Assembly: GCA_038502055.1 (NCBI GenBank)
Contig: JAXRKN010000036.1
Coordinates: 3,472,001 to 3,536,000, forward strand
DNA from: Tanytarsus gracilentus
Taxonomy: Eukaryota > Arthropoda > Insecta > Diptera > Chironomidae
Direction: 5' to 3'
Length of the DNA: 64,000 bases
Shown here piece by piece: positions 48,457-62,031 of this stretch (its first letter is position 1; every line of letters starts with the position of its first letter). The notes beneath the pieces are model-generated. The model saw only the letters and a program-made list of their open reading frames with translations, did not search any database and had not been told where the DNA came from. A program made the translations under genes and the position numbers.

Positions 48457-50602
48457 TTTAATGTGGTGGCGAGTGATGATCCCCGAAAATGGCATTCAAT
48501 TAATTTCTTTACTCGTTAACGGCTTCTTCGCTTGATTATTTTCATTTCCGAAAGCATTTCATCTCCCTCGATTTTATACAATGAAAACAATTTTAATACG
48601 CAACCTTTCTCCTCTTTATGGCCATGCCTCATAAAATTTCAACTTACATCGTAAAAAATCCATTTGAAATGCAGTTTTAAACTCTCTTTTTTATTAGTGA
48701 ATGCATGATTGTCTAGTCATTGAGAGAAAGACTATAAAATTTGTTTTATTTTGTATTTTTTTGTTGTTGTAAGACACTTCATTCCAAATAGAATAGCTCA
48801 CTTCCGCTTGCAACATAACGAAATTTTTTCAACATGTGGTAACATTGGGATTAACAAGTTCTAGAAGCAATAAAAAATTAAATTCTCTGCCGTTATTTAT
48901 TGCAGAACTTTATGCCCTGTTGCCAAACACAGACATTAATATTCTTCATGTCGCGTGGGTTCGAAAAAAAATCTGAAAAATTATTTAATGAATGCGAAGA
49001 AAAATTTAGTGTGAAAAACACATGACGCAATGTGCAAGCGTTTCCATCGTCATCGCTGTCAAAACGAAAAACAACTTTTTTCACTCTAGAATGAAAATTT
49101 TAATTTCATAGTTGAATTCTCAAAGTCATTGTTCATGAAAAACGTTCCAACATGTCTTATAAGATGAATAATGGCTTCATTTGAAAGTACATAAAAGACT
49201 GTTTATCTCTAAATCTGAAAAACTGAAAATAGGCTTCCAAGTTTCATGAAAACAAACATCTTCTTCCAAGAACGCCTCACACTCCGCATCCATCTGTTGA
49301 ATATTTTCATAGCAATTAAAACGTTTACAATGTTAAAATTTTGACTGAATAGCTTTCTATCGCTTCAAGCTCTTAAATTATATTTTCTCAACTAGTAAGT
49401 GCGCCGTCAAAAGTTGTGCATGTTGTTATTCAGAGGAATGAGAGAGTTTACTTAGGAGCGAAGTTTTAAATTGAAATTTTTATGCAGAACTCATGCCAAA
49501 AAATTACTTTTCTTTTGGAGACTTAAAAGTTTTTCCTTTAATTGCCTTGTTATGTTTGTAAATTTGGAACTTTATCAAAAAGGATTTTTAACTTTTTGGT
49601 AATTTACGTTGCTGTGACTTTTAATGCTTCTAAAATCTAATTTAAACTTGTTGCGAGTAAAATTTAGATTTTTGATCGACAACATTTAAATTTGTTTGTT
49701 GCTGCTTAATTTTACATAAAATATAAATTTTTCATCGTTGAAATTGAAAATTTAGAAATAAATTTTCCATCGTGGAAGTTCAAAATTAAATTTTGATATT
49801 TTACACGTTTCATAAAAAATTTAAAAATTCGAAAAAATTGTATCGCAGTTGCCTTAAATTAATTCGTCTTCTTAACCTTTCAAGTAAAATTTATTCTTTT
49901 GATAATTAAACCCAACGTAAGGTGCTCACCCGGAAGTGCTCATTACTCAGATTAACTCGCTACATAATAAGTATAATGAAGCGATTGAATTACAGAGCAA
50001 CTTTAGCATTCTAATTAAATGTGGGAATTAAATTTCAAATCATGACATATACGATCCAAAAAAGTGAAAGAATCAAGATTGTTTAAACAATTTTATCGTG
50101 ACCTAATAAGACATTTTCCGTTACTACACCACGCACTGGGATTTTTTTGTTCATGAGCGAAATACTTGAGAATTTATTATAATTTGAGTCGGACAAGTCT
50201 ATTTATGATAACAGACATAACATGCTCACTTGAGCTTGAAACAAACTGTACAGTTCGGAGAGATATAATATAAAAATAATGGAGTGAAATTCACATAAAA
50301 AATTCTGAAATGTATCCATGCATACATAAAAAAGAGATTGAAGTGGAAGAGAAAGAGAAAATTTGTTGAGTAACATAAATGAGCAGACAGCTACATGCAC
50401 ATACACGTCGAAGAAATGTAAGGAGCAACAGTTCATTTGTAAAAACACTAGAGCGAGAAAATGTTTTTTTTTTGTTTTTGAGAGCGAGAGAAGAAATATG
50501 AAACCAACCCAGCAACGTATAGCAATTATGCAAATAACTCCTAATTCATTATTATATTTTCCACATCTCATCCTCTCTACCTACTTTTTGATTTATTCAC
50601 AG
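48457..50602. other. Stretch between the block array and the next gene
   Basis: About 2.1 kb with no recognised gene. It ends in a strong splice acceptor, a pyrimidine-rich tract followed by TTTATTCACAG at 50592-50602. Frames of up to 122 codons on the minus strand (50203-50571) are cysteine/phenylalanine-rich and not protein-like. Confidence 0.5.
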
Positions 50603-50725
50603 ACGGGAATTCAATTAACATAAATAGACGCCTTACTTTCGAAGAGTGAGACCCACGCACGTTCCAAAAAAAATACAACATCAGCCGAAGGAGAAGTCAT
50701 ATATGAAGCCCTCAGCCATGTTAAC

Positions 50726-53416
50726 ATGGAATCATCGCAGTTCATAAATCAAACGCGACTGTCAAAGAAGCAGCTGCAATTGCATGTGCAACAGCAGAAT
50801 CAAAATAAATACTTTCTCGATAGTCCCGTGCATCATCATCACGATAACAATTACACGCAGCAGCAACAGCAGCGATGTCAGTATTTCACAAAAAAATCGC
50901 CATCGTCACCTCCAGTACCTCATTTTCCGGCGCCGCCCGATTATCCGCCAAATCACTCCATCATCTTCGATCAGCCGAGTCCATCGCATCGAACACCGAG
51001 AGGTGGAGGTGTAAAGAGTTTAAAGAAATTCCATCAATCCGATCCCAATAGCATTGAAGTGTGTGGTATCGACTACGAGAATCAGCAGCATAACAATGTG
51101 GGCGTTGGCAATGGAAAACCATCGGTAAGTGTGTGTACTGACTCATGAAAAGGAAGACGAGAAGAAAAAAATTCTTTTATGCTCTTTTCTTTTATTATTA
51201 TGAATTTAACATCTTTTCCATTATAATGAGATGATGAATATTGAATAATATCATCTTACACATGAAATCATTGGCCTGTGGGGCTTGAGAACATTACGAG
51301 TGTGTTCAGCTGGTGGTTTGATTAATTTTCATTCCATTGTTCACGCTGTATATTTTACGCTCGTCATTCAGAGTTGGTGAAGCGTCTCGAGAGAGGATTT
51401 ATGTTCAATTTATTGGGAGCTAATTAAATTGGGAACAATGTGAGGATTTTTATTGCACACAAAAATATTTTATTAATTTTATTTTTACTTTAACGAATTT
51501 TTTAAAGGGGATTACTCACTTTAAGAGTGACGTAATTTATGAATGATAAATTTTTTTATCATCTAGCAAAAAATTTAAAAGTTTGTAATTTTTAAATGTT
51601 TATATTTATAAAAAATATCAAATGTCCATTCATTGAAAAAATTTAGAGATCCCAAAGTCAACGATTTATATTTTTAATATTCCCAGCGACAAAAATTCCG
51701 TTCCGTCCTACGCAAGAACTGCAAAATAATTTCCCTATCCTCTCATGAGATTAAAAATAAATTTTCTCAACTCTGACTGATTGATCTCCTTAATACAATA
51801 GAATAAAATATAAATGAACATGAGAAAAATTCTTCAACACACACCAAGGTCAGAGTAGAAAGCAAATGTCGCTTCTAAATCACTTTAGTTAAACGATTGC
51901 CATTTGTCAGATGTTAATGTCTTACATTTACGCTAAAAGAGATTTGAACTCACTCCATTGTCGTTGTTACCGCGACTGCCGACTCTACACGTATATAAAT
52001 ATATCTTTTTTAACATGAGAAGATGCAAACGTTTGCGAGAGAGCGTAAGGAAAGAAAAGAACGGTAATTTATTGAGTTACTTGCCTGCGGGTTGTACGTT
52101 GATGTTTTTCAATTTACCTTCCTCTTACTCGCTCTCTTTCTCACATGCCGTCGCGCTCGCTCTTCCTTTTCATTTTCATTTTCTGTACGGTCGTTTGCCT
52201 CACAAAGCATTCCAAACCTCATCAATTTGATAATGTGTTCTCTGTCTTTTTTTTCAAATAAAGATCAAGTGGACCCGAAACAACATAGCGGCCACGATGG
52301 AAAAATATGAGCCAACGGTAAAACATCATCATTCGCATAATCATTCGCCAAATCATCGGGGTCATGCGACGCTGTCAAATCACGGCAACAAATTGACGCC
52401 TCAAGATAATTATTTAAATGAAATTCATCATATGGATTATGCGTATGCATATTACGAGCCCGGAATGCCGATGCGCCATCAAAACATACCCGATTATTAT
52501 GAGGAAGCGGGTCCATCGCGAGCGCCACCGCCAAATTCAATTCGGGCTCTTCTCTCAACCGCACGCAGAAATAATATGCAAAGATCAAATGCAAAATATT
52601 CCGTAAATCCATCCAACAACAATCCTCAAGCGGGCAACCGCAGTCATGAGAATGTTTATGAGGAAATTCATGATGGCGAGAAGAGGAGAATGCAAACCGG
52701 CGATTCCATTATGTCGTTGAACCATTCGATGGTGGAAGAAGAATTTCGACGTGTTCACAATCGACATCAGCGTGTTTTGGGCGAGTTGAATTTGGATGTA
52801 GAAGAAATGTTAATGCCGGTCGCTCCACCTGCTCTTCCAAATGCTCTTCCCACAACCAATACTGCCAACGGTTTTATTGCGACCACTCCAATGCTCGACA
52901 ACTCCGACCCTCTGGATTTTTTAGGGAACGGCGAGGTGAACGATGGTTTATTAAATGGTGCTGGTAACTACAATATGGATCTCGATAGTGGCTTCAGTGG
53001 ATCAAATAGTAGTTACATAGGTAGTTTACGTTACCAAAAGACGACCGTCTCTAGCGCCAATAGTAAAAAGATTTTAACACCGCTCCATTCACAATTGCCC
53101 ATCAATCATCAGCACACGGACAGCGGATCATCCTTCTATGGCGGCTCCTCGGGCTCAGCTACCGAGGCGACCGATGAAATTGGAATGATTTCCCTGTGTC
53201 GTTCATCCTCGTCGTTATATGAGAGTGGTGGAAAGAAATCATCGTCGTCATCATCGACAAAGTCAAACAATAAACAACAAATGCGACATGGTCCATCTGC
53301 ATCTGCTGAAAAGAGCGAGCGTGTCTCGTCCTTTTGGCAGAAGGCAAAAAGTCGAAACTGGATGAGTAAATTGCCGGGCTTTTCCAGTACATCGAGCATC
53401 AATAAAATTGGAGCGG
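50726..53416 (+). CDS. 5' part of an unrecognised low-complexity, adaptor-like protein
   Basis: Two exons, 50726-51124 and 52264-53416, join in phase 0 across a 1.14-kb intron (donor GTAAGT, acceptor TTTTTTTTCAAATAAAG), giving 517 residues before a phase 1 donor GTGAGT at 53417. The rest lies beyond the window. The protein is His/Gln/Asn/Ser-rich. Visible motifs are PPDY (PPxY, WW-domain ligand) near the N-terminus, VYEEI (a Src-type SH2 ligand if phosphorylated) in a conserved-looking stretch ENVYEEIHDGEKRRM, poly-Ser tracts, and a basic aromatic segment FWQKAKSRNWMSKLPGF before the donor. No enzyme domain is seen. The exon may begin at 50603 as 5' UTR. A frame open upstream of the ATG (from 50685, GEVIYEALSHVN) could instead be coding if spliced. 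A short overlapping upstream ATG frame at 50703 could lower translation. Confidence 0.75.
51125..52263 (+). other. Intron of the 50.7-kb gene
   Basis: The 1.14-kb intron has canonical ends. Open frames inside, such as at 51958-52230, are not supported by motifs or splice context. Confidence 0.75.
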
Positions 53417-56400
53417 GTGAGTGTGTCTTTTTATTTCTTAAATCTCTTTCTCTCTATATCTACGAAATCCAATTGAAACATGTGCGGCGGATGTTTATTT
53501 GCAAAAGCACATCATATATAATATAGAGAGAGAGAGAGACATGAAAGCCTCTTAGTGGATGTGAGATGGGTCATGATATATGTTTTTCAAATACCCTTCA
53601 ATTTAAAGACCTTTAACCCCTTATTGCCACTCATAAATTTCAATGATTTATGATGTCGAGGTTGCCGTTGCTGGGGAGAGAGGGCGGACTCACTTAATTT
53701 TAATTTTAAATGTCACCACATTCAGAGAGTCTTGTCCTCACAGCAGCAAAAACAATGTCAAATCTAATCTCGGTCGAGAACAATGAGAAATATTGAGACA
53801 TGCTGAGGCATGTTGTATATAGATAGAAAATACTGTTCGCTTCGTGCTCTATTGAAAATTCCACAAGCGGATTATTACTTTTTTCTCCTCTTCATGCTCG
53901 GGAGTGAGGACATGGCGAATGAAAAAGATTTAAGACTAGAAAATCTAAAAAGATTGAGGCTGTATTCATGTGTAATGGTTCAGTGGCCGTTTGAGAAGGG
54001 TTCGGTTGGTGTGGCGGACATAAATGTATGTAGATAGGAATTATGATTAATTCATGTATGAATTTTTTGACATATATCGTGAAAAATTGCTGATGTAATA
54101 CCCGTGATGCATGATGTGTGTGTTTGTTATATGTTCGCATATGGAATTAAATTCGAATGGGATGAGGGGGAGTGAGGAGTGAAGTACTTCAATATATTGA
54201 CAGAGTTTAACTTTTTAAGACTCTCGTGATGAATTTAATAAAAAATTTAATAAACTTGAGTTTAATGGAGAAATTCAAGCAGAAACTTTATGATCTGATT
54301 TTTATTAAATTCTTAAGTTCATTAAATTGAATTATTAAAAATTTATTTGTTTACATTTTACAAGAAAATCAACTGCTTCAAAACTACTAAATTTATGTTA
54401 TTTTAAAGATTCAAATAATTTTGTATTTTAAAACATTTAATTTTACCACATTCAAAAATTTAAAAAATACACCCAAAAATACCGCAAGGGTTAAGCTTTT
54501 AGTCAAATAACTTTTTAAATTAATTTCGCCTCCTTTCCGCTCTACTAAATACAAAATTTTGGCTTGTGCATGGACATTCATTTTCCGATCACATGAACGA
54601 GACAAATTGATTGAATTAAATTGCTTTAATTGTGATTGATTTTTAACCCCGGCAATGAGCAGACAAAATTTACTAACAACTCCGAGAAATGCCAAAGATA
54701 AAAATTAAATAACCATGATACAATGTGCTTATAGCACACATTATTAGATGTGTGGGGAATGAGCACATATAAAAAATTATAATTGTAATAAAGTCATCGT
54801 TCTTTTATTATTTTATGATCACGTTTATGGTCGAGATGGAGAACGAGAAGAGCGTCTCTCTCAAAAAAAAATGTTATGGAATATCACGACCTTTTGTGTG
54901 TTATTTGACAATGGGGATGTTAGCTCGAGAATCATAAATTCGATTTCGCTAGTTCCACTTACCCTTGCGGAAAAATTCCTAACAACTTTTCTCAGCAAAA
55001 AGGAGCAATTTTATCGCAAGGGTCATCTCGTCTCCGGCACTCAGTTCATTGTCGTTCTTTTGCCATTTTTTAATGAAAAAGCACAATGGATTTTTTTATT
55101 ATTCATTTCATAAACAAGAGAAAGAATAAAAAATTCGTTCGGCAGGCAACGACGAAAAACTCCGCAAAAAGAAAATGGCCATAAAGATCGTTAACAGCAA
55201 TGACGTCTAGCGATAGCAAGTTTAATTTATAATTGTAGTTTATTAAAGGTATTTTCCCCTCTCTCACGTTCACATTTTCTACCCGTGGTGCATTTTGAGT
55301 CGAATGGAATTTTTATCTAAATTTGAGGTGGACATTTTTTGAAAAATTTATAAATAATTTAACGTATTTTTTAAATTTTAAATGTTAAAATCTCTAATTT
55401 TTCTCATTGGGATGCTGTTCATGCTCTAGATTCTAGATTTGAGCTTTTATATTGCATTATGCTCCTTTTTATTTTGCTGTTATTCAGTCATGCATGAAAA
55501 AGTGCACAAGATGTTGCTAGCCCGAGTGAGAGAGTGCAAAAACATGCGGCTGGAATGGCATAAGAAATTATTTGCATTACTCGTGAGTTGAGTTTGTTCG
55601 CTTTTATACACAATTAGGCATTAAAACATGATAAATTAATGCTAAAACGAGTGAGAGCCATTTTTTTTTCGAGGAGGCTTTTCTTCTTCTTGCACATCGT
55701 GCAGCTGCAATGAGCCGGTTTATGTTCTTTCATTTTTCACGTCGCTTTTTTCTCGCTCGCTCTTTTTTATAAATCATGAAAGTGCTCGTTAACAAATTTT
55801 TCTGTATACTCTCGTTTATGATGCTCATAAGCAAGTGTAGGGACTAATTTTCATTCTTCTTGGTAACGGAAGTGGAAAAAGTTTTTCATGCACGATAAAA
55901 AGTTGCTCTTTCCGTCGACTCTTAGGTCTCGTAAAGAAAATTTATTTTTTGCCATTTTAATTCATTATCGCGACAGCATTTGGTCACCGACCGCACTCTC
56001 TGGATTTAATCACATTACGAGTCTATTGCGAACCATATTTTTTACCATTAATCATATTTCCGTTTAAATGGCTTCATAAATTAAATAATGTAATTAAATT
56101 TTCCGATGTGAATGGTTTTCAATTTTTGCGGAAATGATTTTTCCTCAACTAATAGAAATCCAATGAGAATTGACGGTGTCAAATAAATCATGATTGCAGT
56201 TCTGGTCATGTACAGGGAAATTTTGAGTACGTGAAAAACGTGAGAATCATGCCAGAGTATTGTTTTAGCGAGACATTTTGATTGCATTCGAGAGTCGATT
56301 TTAATTTAATTAAAAATTATTGGCAAAAATTGAGTTTGCATTAAAACTACCGTTAAAAATTATTCGATGTGAAAGTAATTAAGTTTCATTTCCCCGCAAA

Positions 56401-56560
56401 ATGAGATTTTATTTGTTGGGGGTGAAATTCGATTAATTTTCCTCGTTAATTTTTAAATGTCCTTAATTTTCCAGCTAACAAGCTTCAAAAAACTTCTAAT
56501 AGATGGCGTAGTTTTGACATTATTATTATTTGAATTTCTAAAAACCGTTACAACTTTCAC
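53417..56560. other. Start of a long intron, no further exon seen
   Basis: A (GA)n run lies at 53525-53540. No acceptor with a following open phase 1 frame resembling the preceding protein was found. Frames at 53810-54037 and 54871-55113 have no recognisable features. Confidence 0.5.
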
Positions 56561-56578
56561 AACCACACTCAAATAATT

Positions 56579-57663
56579 CTCTCTCTCTCTCTCTTCTCAT
56601 ACGATATTATTCAATGCACTCTCTCTCTCAAAGTTAAGTCCAAAAATCACTCATTTCTCAAACGTGAAGAGAGACGGTCGTGTGAAATCTAAGCGAAATT
56701 AAATTTTCTTTTATCGTGAAAATGATAAAAAGTTATCGCTTAAAATCCGAATTTTTAAATGTGCAAAAATAAATCAAACTGATAAGCGATTTGAGGTGAA
56801 AATTGTGAACAAAAAAAACGTTTTAAAATCAAGTGTTTGTTTTTGTTGTGAGTGTGCAAATGAAATGAAAACAAAGCATATAAGATCACTTTCGATATAA
56901 AAGCTTATGATCGGATGTAAATAAAAGGAAAACAAATCGCACGCCCATCACTAACGTTAGTGCATGATAAATTATTGTGAAAGTTCAAATAAATATAGAC
57001 GAAAAAAAACCTAACGTATTTCAGTAGTTATTAATGGGTGAAAAGATCACATTCGATCGGCATTTAAAAAAAATAATCACAGCCTTAGCCTTGACAGTCG
57101 ATTAAAATAATTTCCATAGACTTTCGATTTTTAAATCCACCGTTGATAAGAATTTTTTTCAAACGTGTCGTCTTTTATGACAAAATTAAATTCGCGACGA
57201 CAATATTGTGTGTCATGGCATATTAAATCTAGTTCAAATTCAATTAAAGAAGAAAGTGTAATGTGACAGAATAAAGCGAGAAGAAAAACAGCAAGAAAGA
57301 GAAAAGTTTTTTTTTGGATTTCAATCGCAGTTTTTCGCTCAAGAACTAAAAATAGGCCATCTAAAAAGAATTTCTCCGATTCAAATGCTCCAATTTTTGC
57401 GATTTGTTTTGAATGCGAAAAAGAAAAATTCTTTCGGCAGCTAACAAGTGCATGATAGATTGCTATTATTAGAGCACAAAAAAAAATATTACGATCAGGT
57501 TAATTAATCAATTGGAATTGAATCAACCTTGCGAGTGAGCACAGTGCAGCGCCATGTGATATGATCAGAGATATGCTTATGACAATGTCAAAGTAATTAA
57601 TTTTTGCAACATCACTCAATTATCGTGCCTTGGGATTAATAAACTTTCTATATGTCTTTCAAC
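56579..57663 (+). promoter_or_regulatory. Possible alternative promoter and 5' UTR
   Basis: A CT repeat (56579-56594; GAGA-factor-type on the other strand) is followed by GAGACGGTCGTGTG near 56671, which resembles the pause-button/downstream promoter motifs of fly genes. The next kilobase is A-rich with many stops, as in a leader. It ends at the ATG of the 57664 candidate exon. Inference from motif and position only. Confidence 0.3.
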
Positions 57664-57697
57664 ATGAAGAACACACCAGGAGTTATCTTGCTGAAAT
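57664..57697 (+). CDS. Possible alternative first coding exon (34 nt)
   Basis: An ATG opens MKNTPGVILLK and runs into a consensus GTAAGT donor in phase 1, the same phase as the donor at 53417. It could therefore be a second start of the same gene, splicing to the same downstream exon outside the window. Nothing but the ATG, frame and donor supports it. Confidence 0.35.
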
Positions 57698-60600
57698 GTA
57701 AGTTTTGATTGCATTCTTTATTGTGAATATTAATTTGCGTCGTATTTTGTGCGAGTCATGATTATTAGAATTTTTCTCCTTAAAAACTTAAATTTTAACG
57801 TTTTTATATTTTGATTTTATTTATTCAACGTTCTAATTCCCAATCTGTAAATTAACCTCAATTCTTCACAATTTCCACATGATTTTCTTCGAATTCAAAT
57901 AAATTTGATTAGATGTCAATTATATCCGAAACCCATTCTCATGAACTCATCGCAATTTCATCATCACCTTGAGGCGGTTCACGATAATCAAATTTGTTGC
58001 TTCTGATTGCATTTTCGCCTCACTAAATGAAATTTCCATGACGACATCGATCCATAAGTAAAACTTTTCCATCCTTGAAGCGGAAGGACAAATGTCCATA
58101 ATAGAACGAAACATATTAAAACAATAAATAAAATATCGTTAACAACATGCTCGAGCTCTCTCACGAGCAAGGAAAAACTTTTGTTCATTGTTCATTACTA
58201 ATCGAATTGTATTCGAATGCATGTGAAACTATGGTTTCATTTTCTTCCATTTTCGAATTCACTCTCGCTGCTGATCACAATTACCCAATACGAATGATGA
58301 CGTGCTTTACCCGAAATTGGCATCCCTCGACTATTTTTCTATTTTACCATTTTTTTTAATTTATTCAATTTCACGATATTTCGCGTAATTTTATTTCTTC
58401 TTTCCCATATTGTGCTACTCTCTTGCTTAATTGGATCACGGATGGGGTCACAGAGCGAGGTAGAGAGAGATCACATTTCTCGGAGCATTGCACCGACGTC
58501 GAAGTGAAAAGAGGAGGCTTCGAAACTGGTTTTCATTAACTCTTGCATGTCCCATTGATTATTTTATGACTCATACAGTCAGCAATGTGCAGATTTATGG
58601 GCAAATAGCTGCTTTAAAAGTGAGTGCATGTTGACCCATTCCACTATGCTACTATATGTGCAAACTCTCTCGCACACCGTGAGCATTTTTAACCCAATTT
58701 TAGCGTGCCAACTCGCTCTTGGGTCTTACTGCCATGCAAGTTTAATACAGTCATGCAATGCTCATCGAGGTTCTTATGCAAATGTACATTTCATGTAGGA
58801 GAGTAAAATAAAAAGTGGTGTCGAGATCATGGAAAAATATTTTCTCTTTCTAGCGAGAGTTTAACCATGAAAAAAAGGAAGTTTGGCAATTTTCTGGAAA
58901 GAATGTAATAAATCTCAATTCCTGAGAAAAAGAATATCTTACGCAAATGAACAAAGAGCATCCATGGCATAGGAAAAGGTCATTGAATTTTTTACGACTC
59001 ATTGCTTTTTGAGACCTCAGCTGGTGCTTCTAAAAAGCGGTGAAGGAGAAAGAATATTTTTCAATTTTTTTATGATTTTTTATTACAACACTAAAGCTAG
59101 CCAACCAATTACTGAGAGTTTGAAAAAATAAATAGAGAAATATTCTCTTAATGAGCCTAGAGAGTGCCCGCTTAAATTGACCCTTGTGGTTATTGTTGTT
59201 AATGAATCTAAATCTGAAGGGATTTAATTTCAACCTAAAATTCTCTCGCAAGGGTGTTTAGAAAGAGGTGAGAGAAATTTTTATTTCCTAAACAAAAAAT
59301 TTATGGTCATTTGGGAACTCCTAAATTTTTTATAATAAAGCAAACAAATGCACATAAGAACGAAGTGTGAGAAGAATGAGATGTGAAATTTCTTCAGTGC
59401 TCGTTTTCTGTGAAAGACCTTTTAAAAAAGGCTTAATAAAAATTCTAAGAACCAGCGGAAGGGTTAAGAAGAACATTCGCAAAAAAAAGAAGATCGTGAA
59501 CTCATTTAATTCTGACCATCATCGTGCTTACATTTAAAGTTGATGAGCAAAAATAAAAATTGTTAAAACCAGCATGTGAGAGATGTGAGCTGTGCATATC
59601 AAAACAAAGAAAATTCTTACCTTTCTTTTCTTGGCTCAATTGTGTGTGTGTGTAATTTTTATGGTTTCTACATGAATTTCAATTGTTGTTCGTCAAGGCA
59701 GTAACAAGGCACACACTCTTCCGAGGGCTAAAATTTTTCGTGTATGTGCTGACTGCTCCGCAAACAAAGCGATAATAATTTTTATATTCACAACTCTGCA
59801 TGCTGTTCCCTTCGACTTTTCTTTAACAAAAAATCAAGAAGAAGAAGAAGTGAAAGAGGTACAGAAAGTTCAAATAAGAATAGAAGAAAAAAATTGTTAG
59901 TGCAGCGCAATAAATAATTATTTACAGAAGGGAACGGTACAGTCGAGTTTGTCTATATAATTTTCCAATAATGCACGCATAGCACACCCAAAAAACAGCG
60001 CACTTAGAATGACACGAGTCATAAATATCATCATTCATCGACCTCTTACGGTGAAGTTGTGGCAATAATTTGATTTGCGAATTGAAATATATCAAAGAAC
60101 TTGTCATGAATGTCGTGTGTGTGCGCATACCGTCGTGGCAAATTGCGCTCCAAATTCGAAACAATTCTGGGCGCGAGATAACGAAAAATAAAATTGAAAT
60201 TAAATTGTCCGAAGAGGATGGAAGGCAGGGCAGAGTCGACAGTGTCTTCGAGCACTGAAATTGCAACAGGTTGAAAACTGCTAGTCGATGTTTTCATGTT
60301 TCTTTATAATGAGGAAGGAGCAGTAAAAGAAGAAATCAGCGATAAAGAAGAAGATCCAAGATGGATGGGAACCTGTTTTATTTTCTTTACTTACGGCAGT
60401 TCCTTTCATTCGTAGAACTAAATTTTCTTTTTGTTAGCTTAGTTTTTTTGGCATCCAGGAGGTAGAAAAAGAACCTTAAACATTGTCTGGAAGGGCTGCA
60501 CAAGAACAAAAGAATATCACACACACGTATGAGACACATTTGATGATTATCTCTGTTTTTATGTCCCCTAACTAATCGCATTATACTGAGAGAGACCTAA

Positions 60601-61833
60601 AAATGCACATATCTCACTCTAACGAGATGATAATTTTTTGATGGTGCGGCGACACGTTTCTTTCTTGCGAAAAATGTCAAGATTTTATCGAGGAGGGAAG
60701 TTACACTCAGGGGAATCAGAATTTGATTTTTGAAAGTGAAATTTTAAATAAATTAAGTTTAACATAATTAACTTTTAAATCTTTCTAAATCACCTGAGTC
60801 AAACTTCCCTTTCAATACAATCTAGTTTTTTCTTAAAACTTGTTGCGGTGCATCAAGTCTAAATTTACTTTCCTCTCATTTCCCCCTCTATAAATCGACT
60901 AAACTGCCGAGATATTTATGTGAAATGATTTCATTTCATTGAGAAAATTTAAAAAATAGTAAATTAAAACAGGTTCTTTGAAAATAGGAATCTTTCACGT
61001 CTTTTTTCCTTTAGGGAACTATTAATCTAATAGATGTAATTTGATGCTTTTATGAGGGAAAGGAAATTCATGATTTCTTGAGAAGGCAAAAGGTATAAAG
61101 AGTGCTTAAGCTCCTGTAGATAGATAAATCGTTTTATATTTTCCTCTTTCGATACAAATGATAGGGAAGTCTTCTAGAGATTACGCAATACTCAATGTGA
61201 GTCACACACCAAAAAATTAATTTCATCTTTCACTACTCATTTTCAATTAACTCTCGGGAGATGCCATAGAAAGAATTAATGGAGGTATTTATTGAATCTC
61301 TCTTGAAAAAAAATTAATGGTTCCCAAGCGCAGCAGCGGCAGAGTGAGATAAAAAGAAACTTGATTCATCTTCTCCTCTCGTCTCTCTTACTTCATTCTG
61401 CGATCACGAAAAATTTATGAGTTCATCTCTCGATGCTCAAGATGATTTTTTTTCTACAAGATCTAAAAGGTTGGCATTTAATTTTGATTGCTAAAATTTA
61501 ATTTTTTTTAAAAAACTATCACATCCATTAAAATTTACTTTTTAAATACTTTTTTCAAAAAGATCAAATTCTCTCTCTAAAATTTGATTTGAAAGTCTCG
61601 ATTTGGCATTTAAAGCAAACTTTCCGAGCATTTGATTTTTAACGATTTGAGGCTAATCAAAAAATATTAAATGTCTCAATCTGGCATTCTATGCGGACCG
61701 AAAAAATAAACTGTTATGTGACCATGCTTCAAATTCACGATCGAATGCGACATCAAGACACGATTGAAATTGAAAACTAAAGCAAAAGCATTCTTATTAA
61801 ATCAATAAAATTCCCATTGCCGAAGTCATTTAC
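57698..61833. other. Gene-poor stretch
   Basis: AT-rich DNA with short microsatellites ((TG)n near 59640). Frames such as 59922-60266 (minus) lack ATG-supported, protein-like composition. Nothing recognised. Confidence 0.5.
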
Positions 61834-62031
61834 ATGTCGACGCCGTCGAACTCTCACACGCATTGAATTGGCACCAAAGTGATTTATAGCGATTTTATTG
61901 GTATCAATTTTCGGGTTGGTCTCTTTTTTTTCCTCATCAAATTCTTTTGAGGCTTCTTGCTGTCCAACGCCATTGACCTCTGAGAGCGGATAATCATGAC
62001 TGGAGCCATGAGTCTCGCTATCGATTTCCAT
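61834..62031 (-). CDS. Possible first coding exon of an unrecognised minus-strand gene
   Basis: An ATG opens MEIDSETHGSSHDYPLSEV and continues for 66 codons: an acidic stretch (EFDEEKKE), then a basic stretch MRVRVRRRRH. A GTAAAT donor in phase 0 comes next. Without splicing the frame runs 18 codons more to a stop at 61777. The composition is hydrophilic and mixed, unlike chance frames nearby. No family is recognised and no next exon was found. An alternating TA run lies just upstream, at 62041-62050. Confidence 0.4.
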
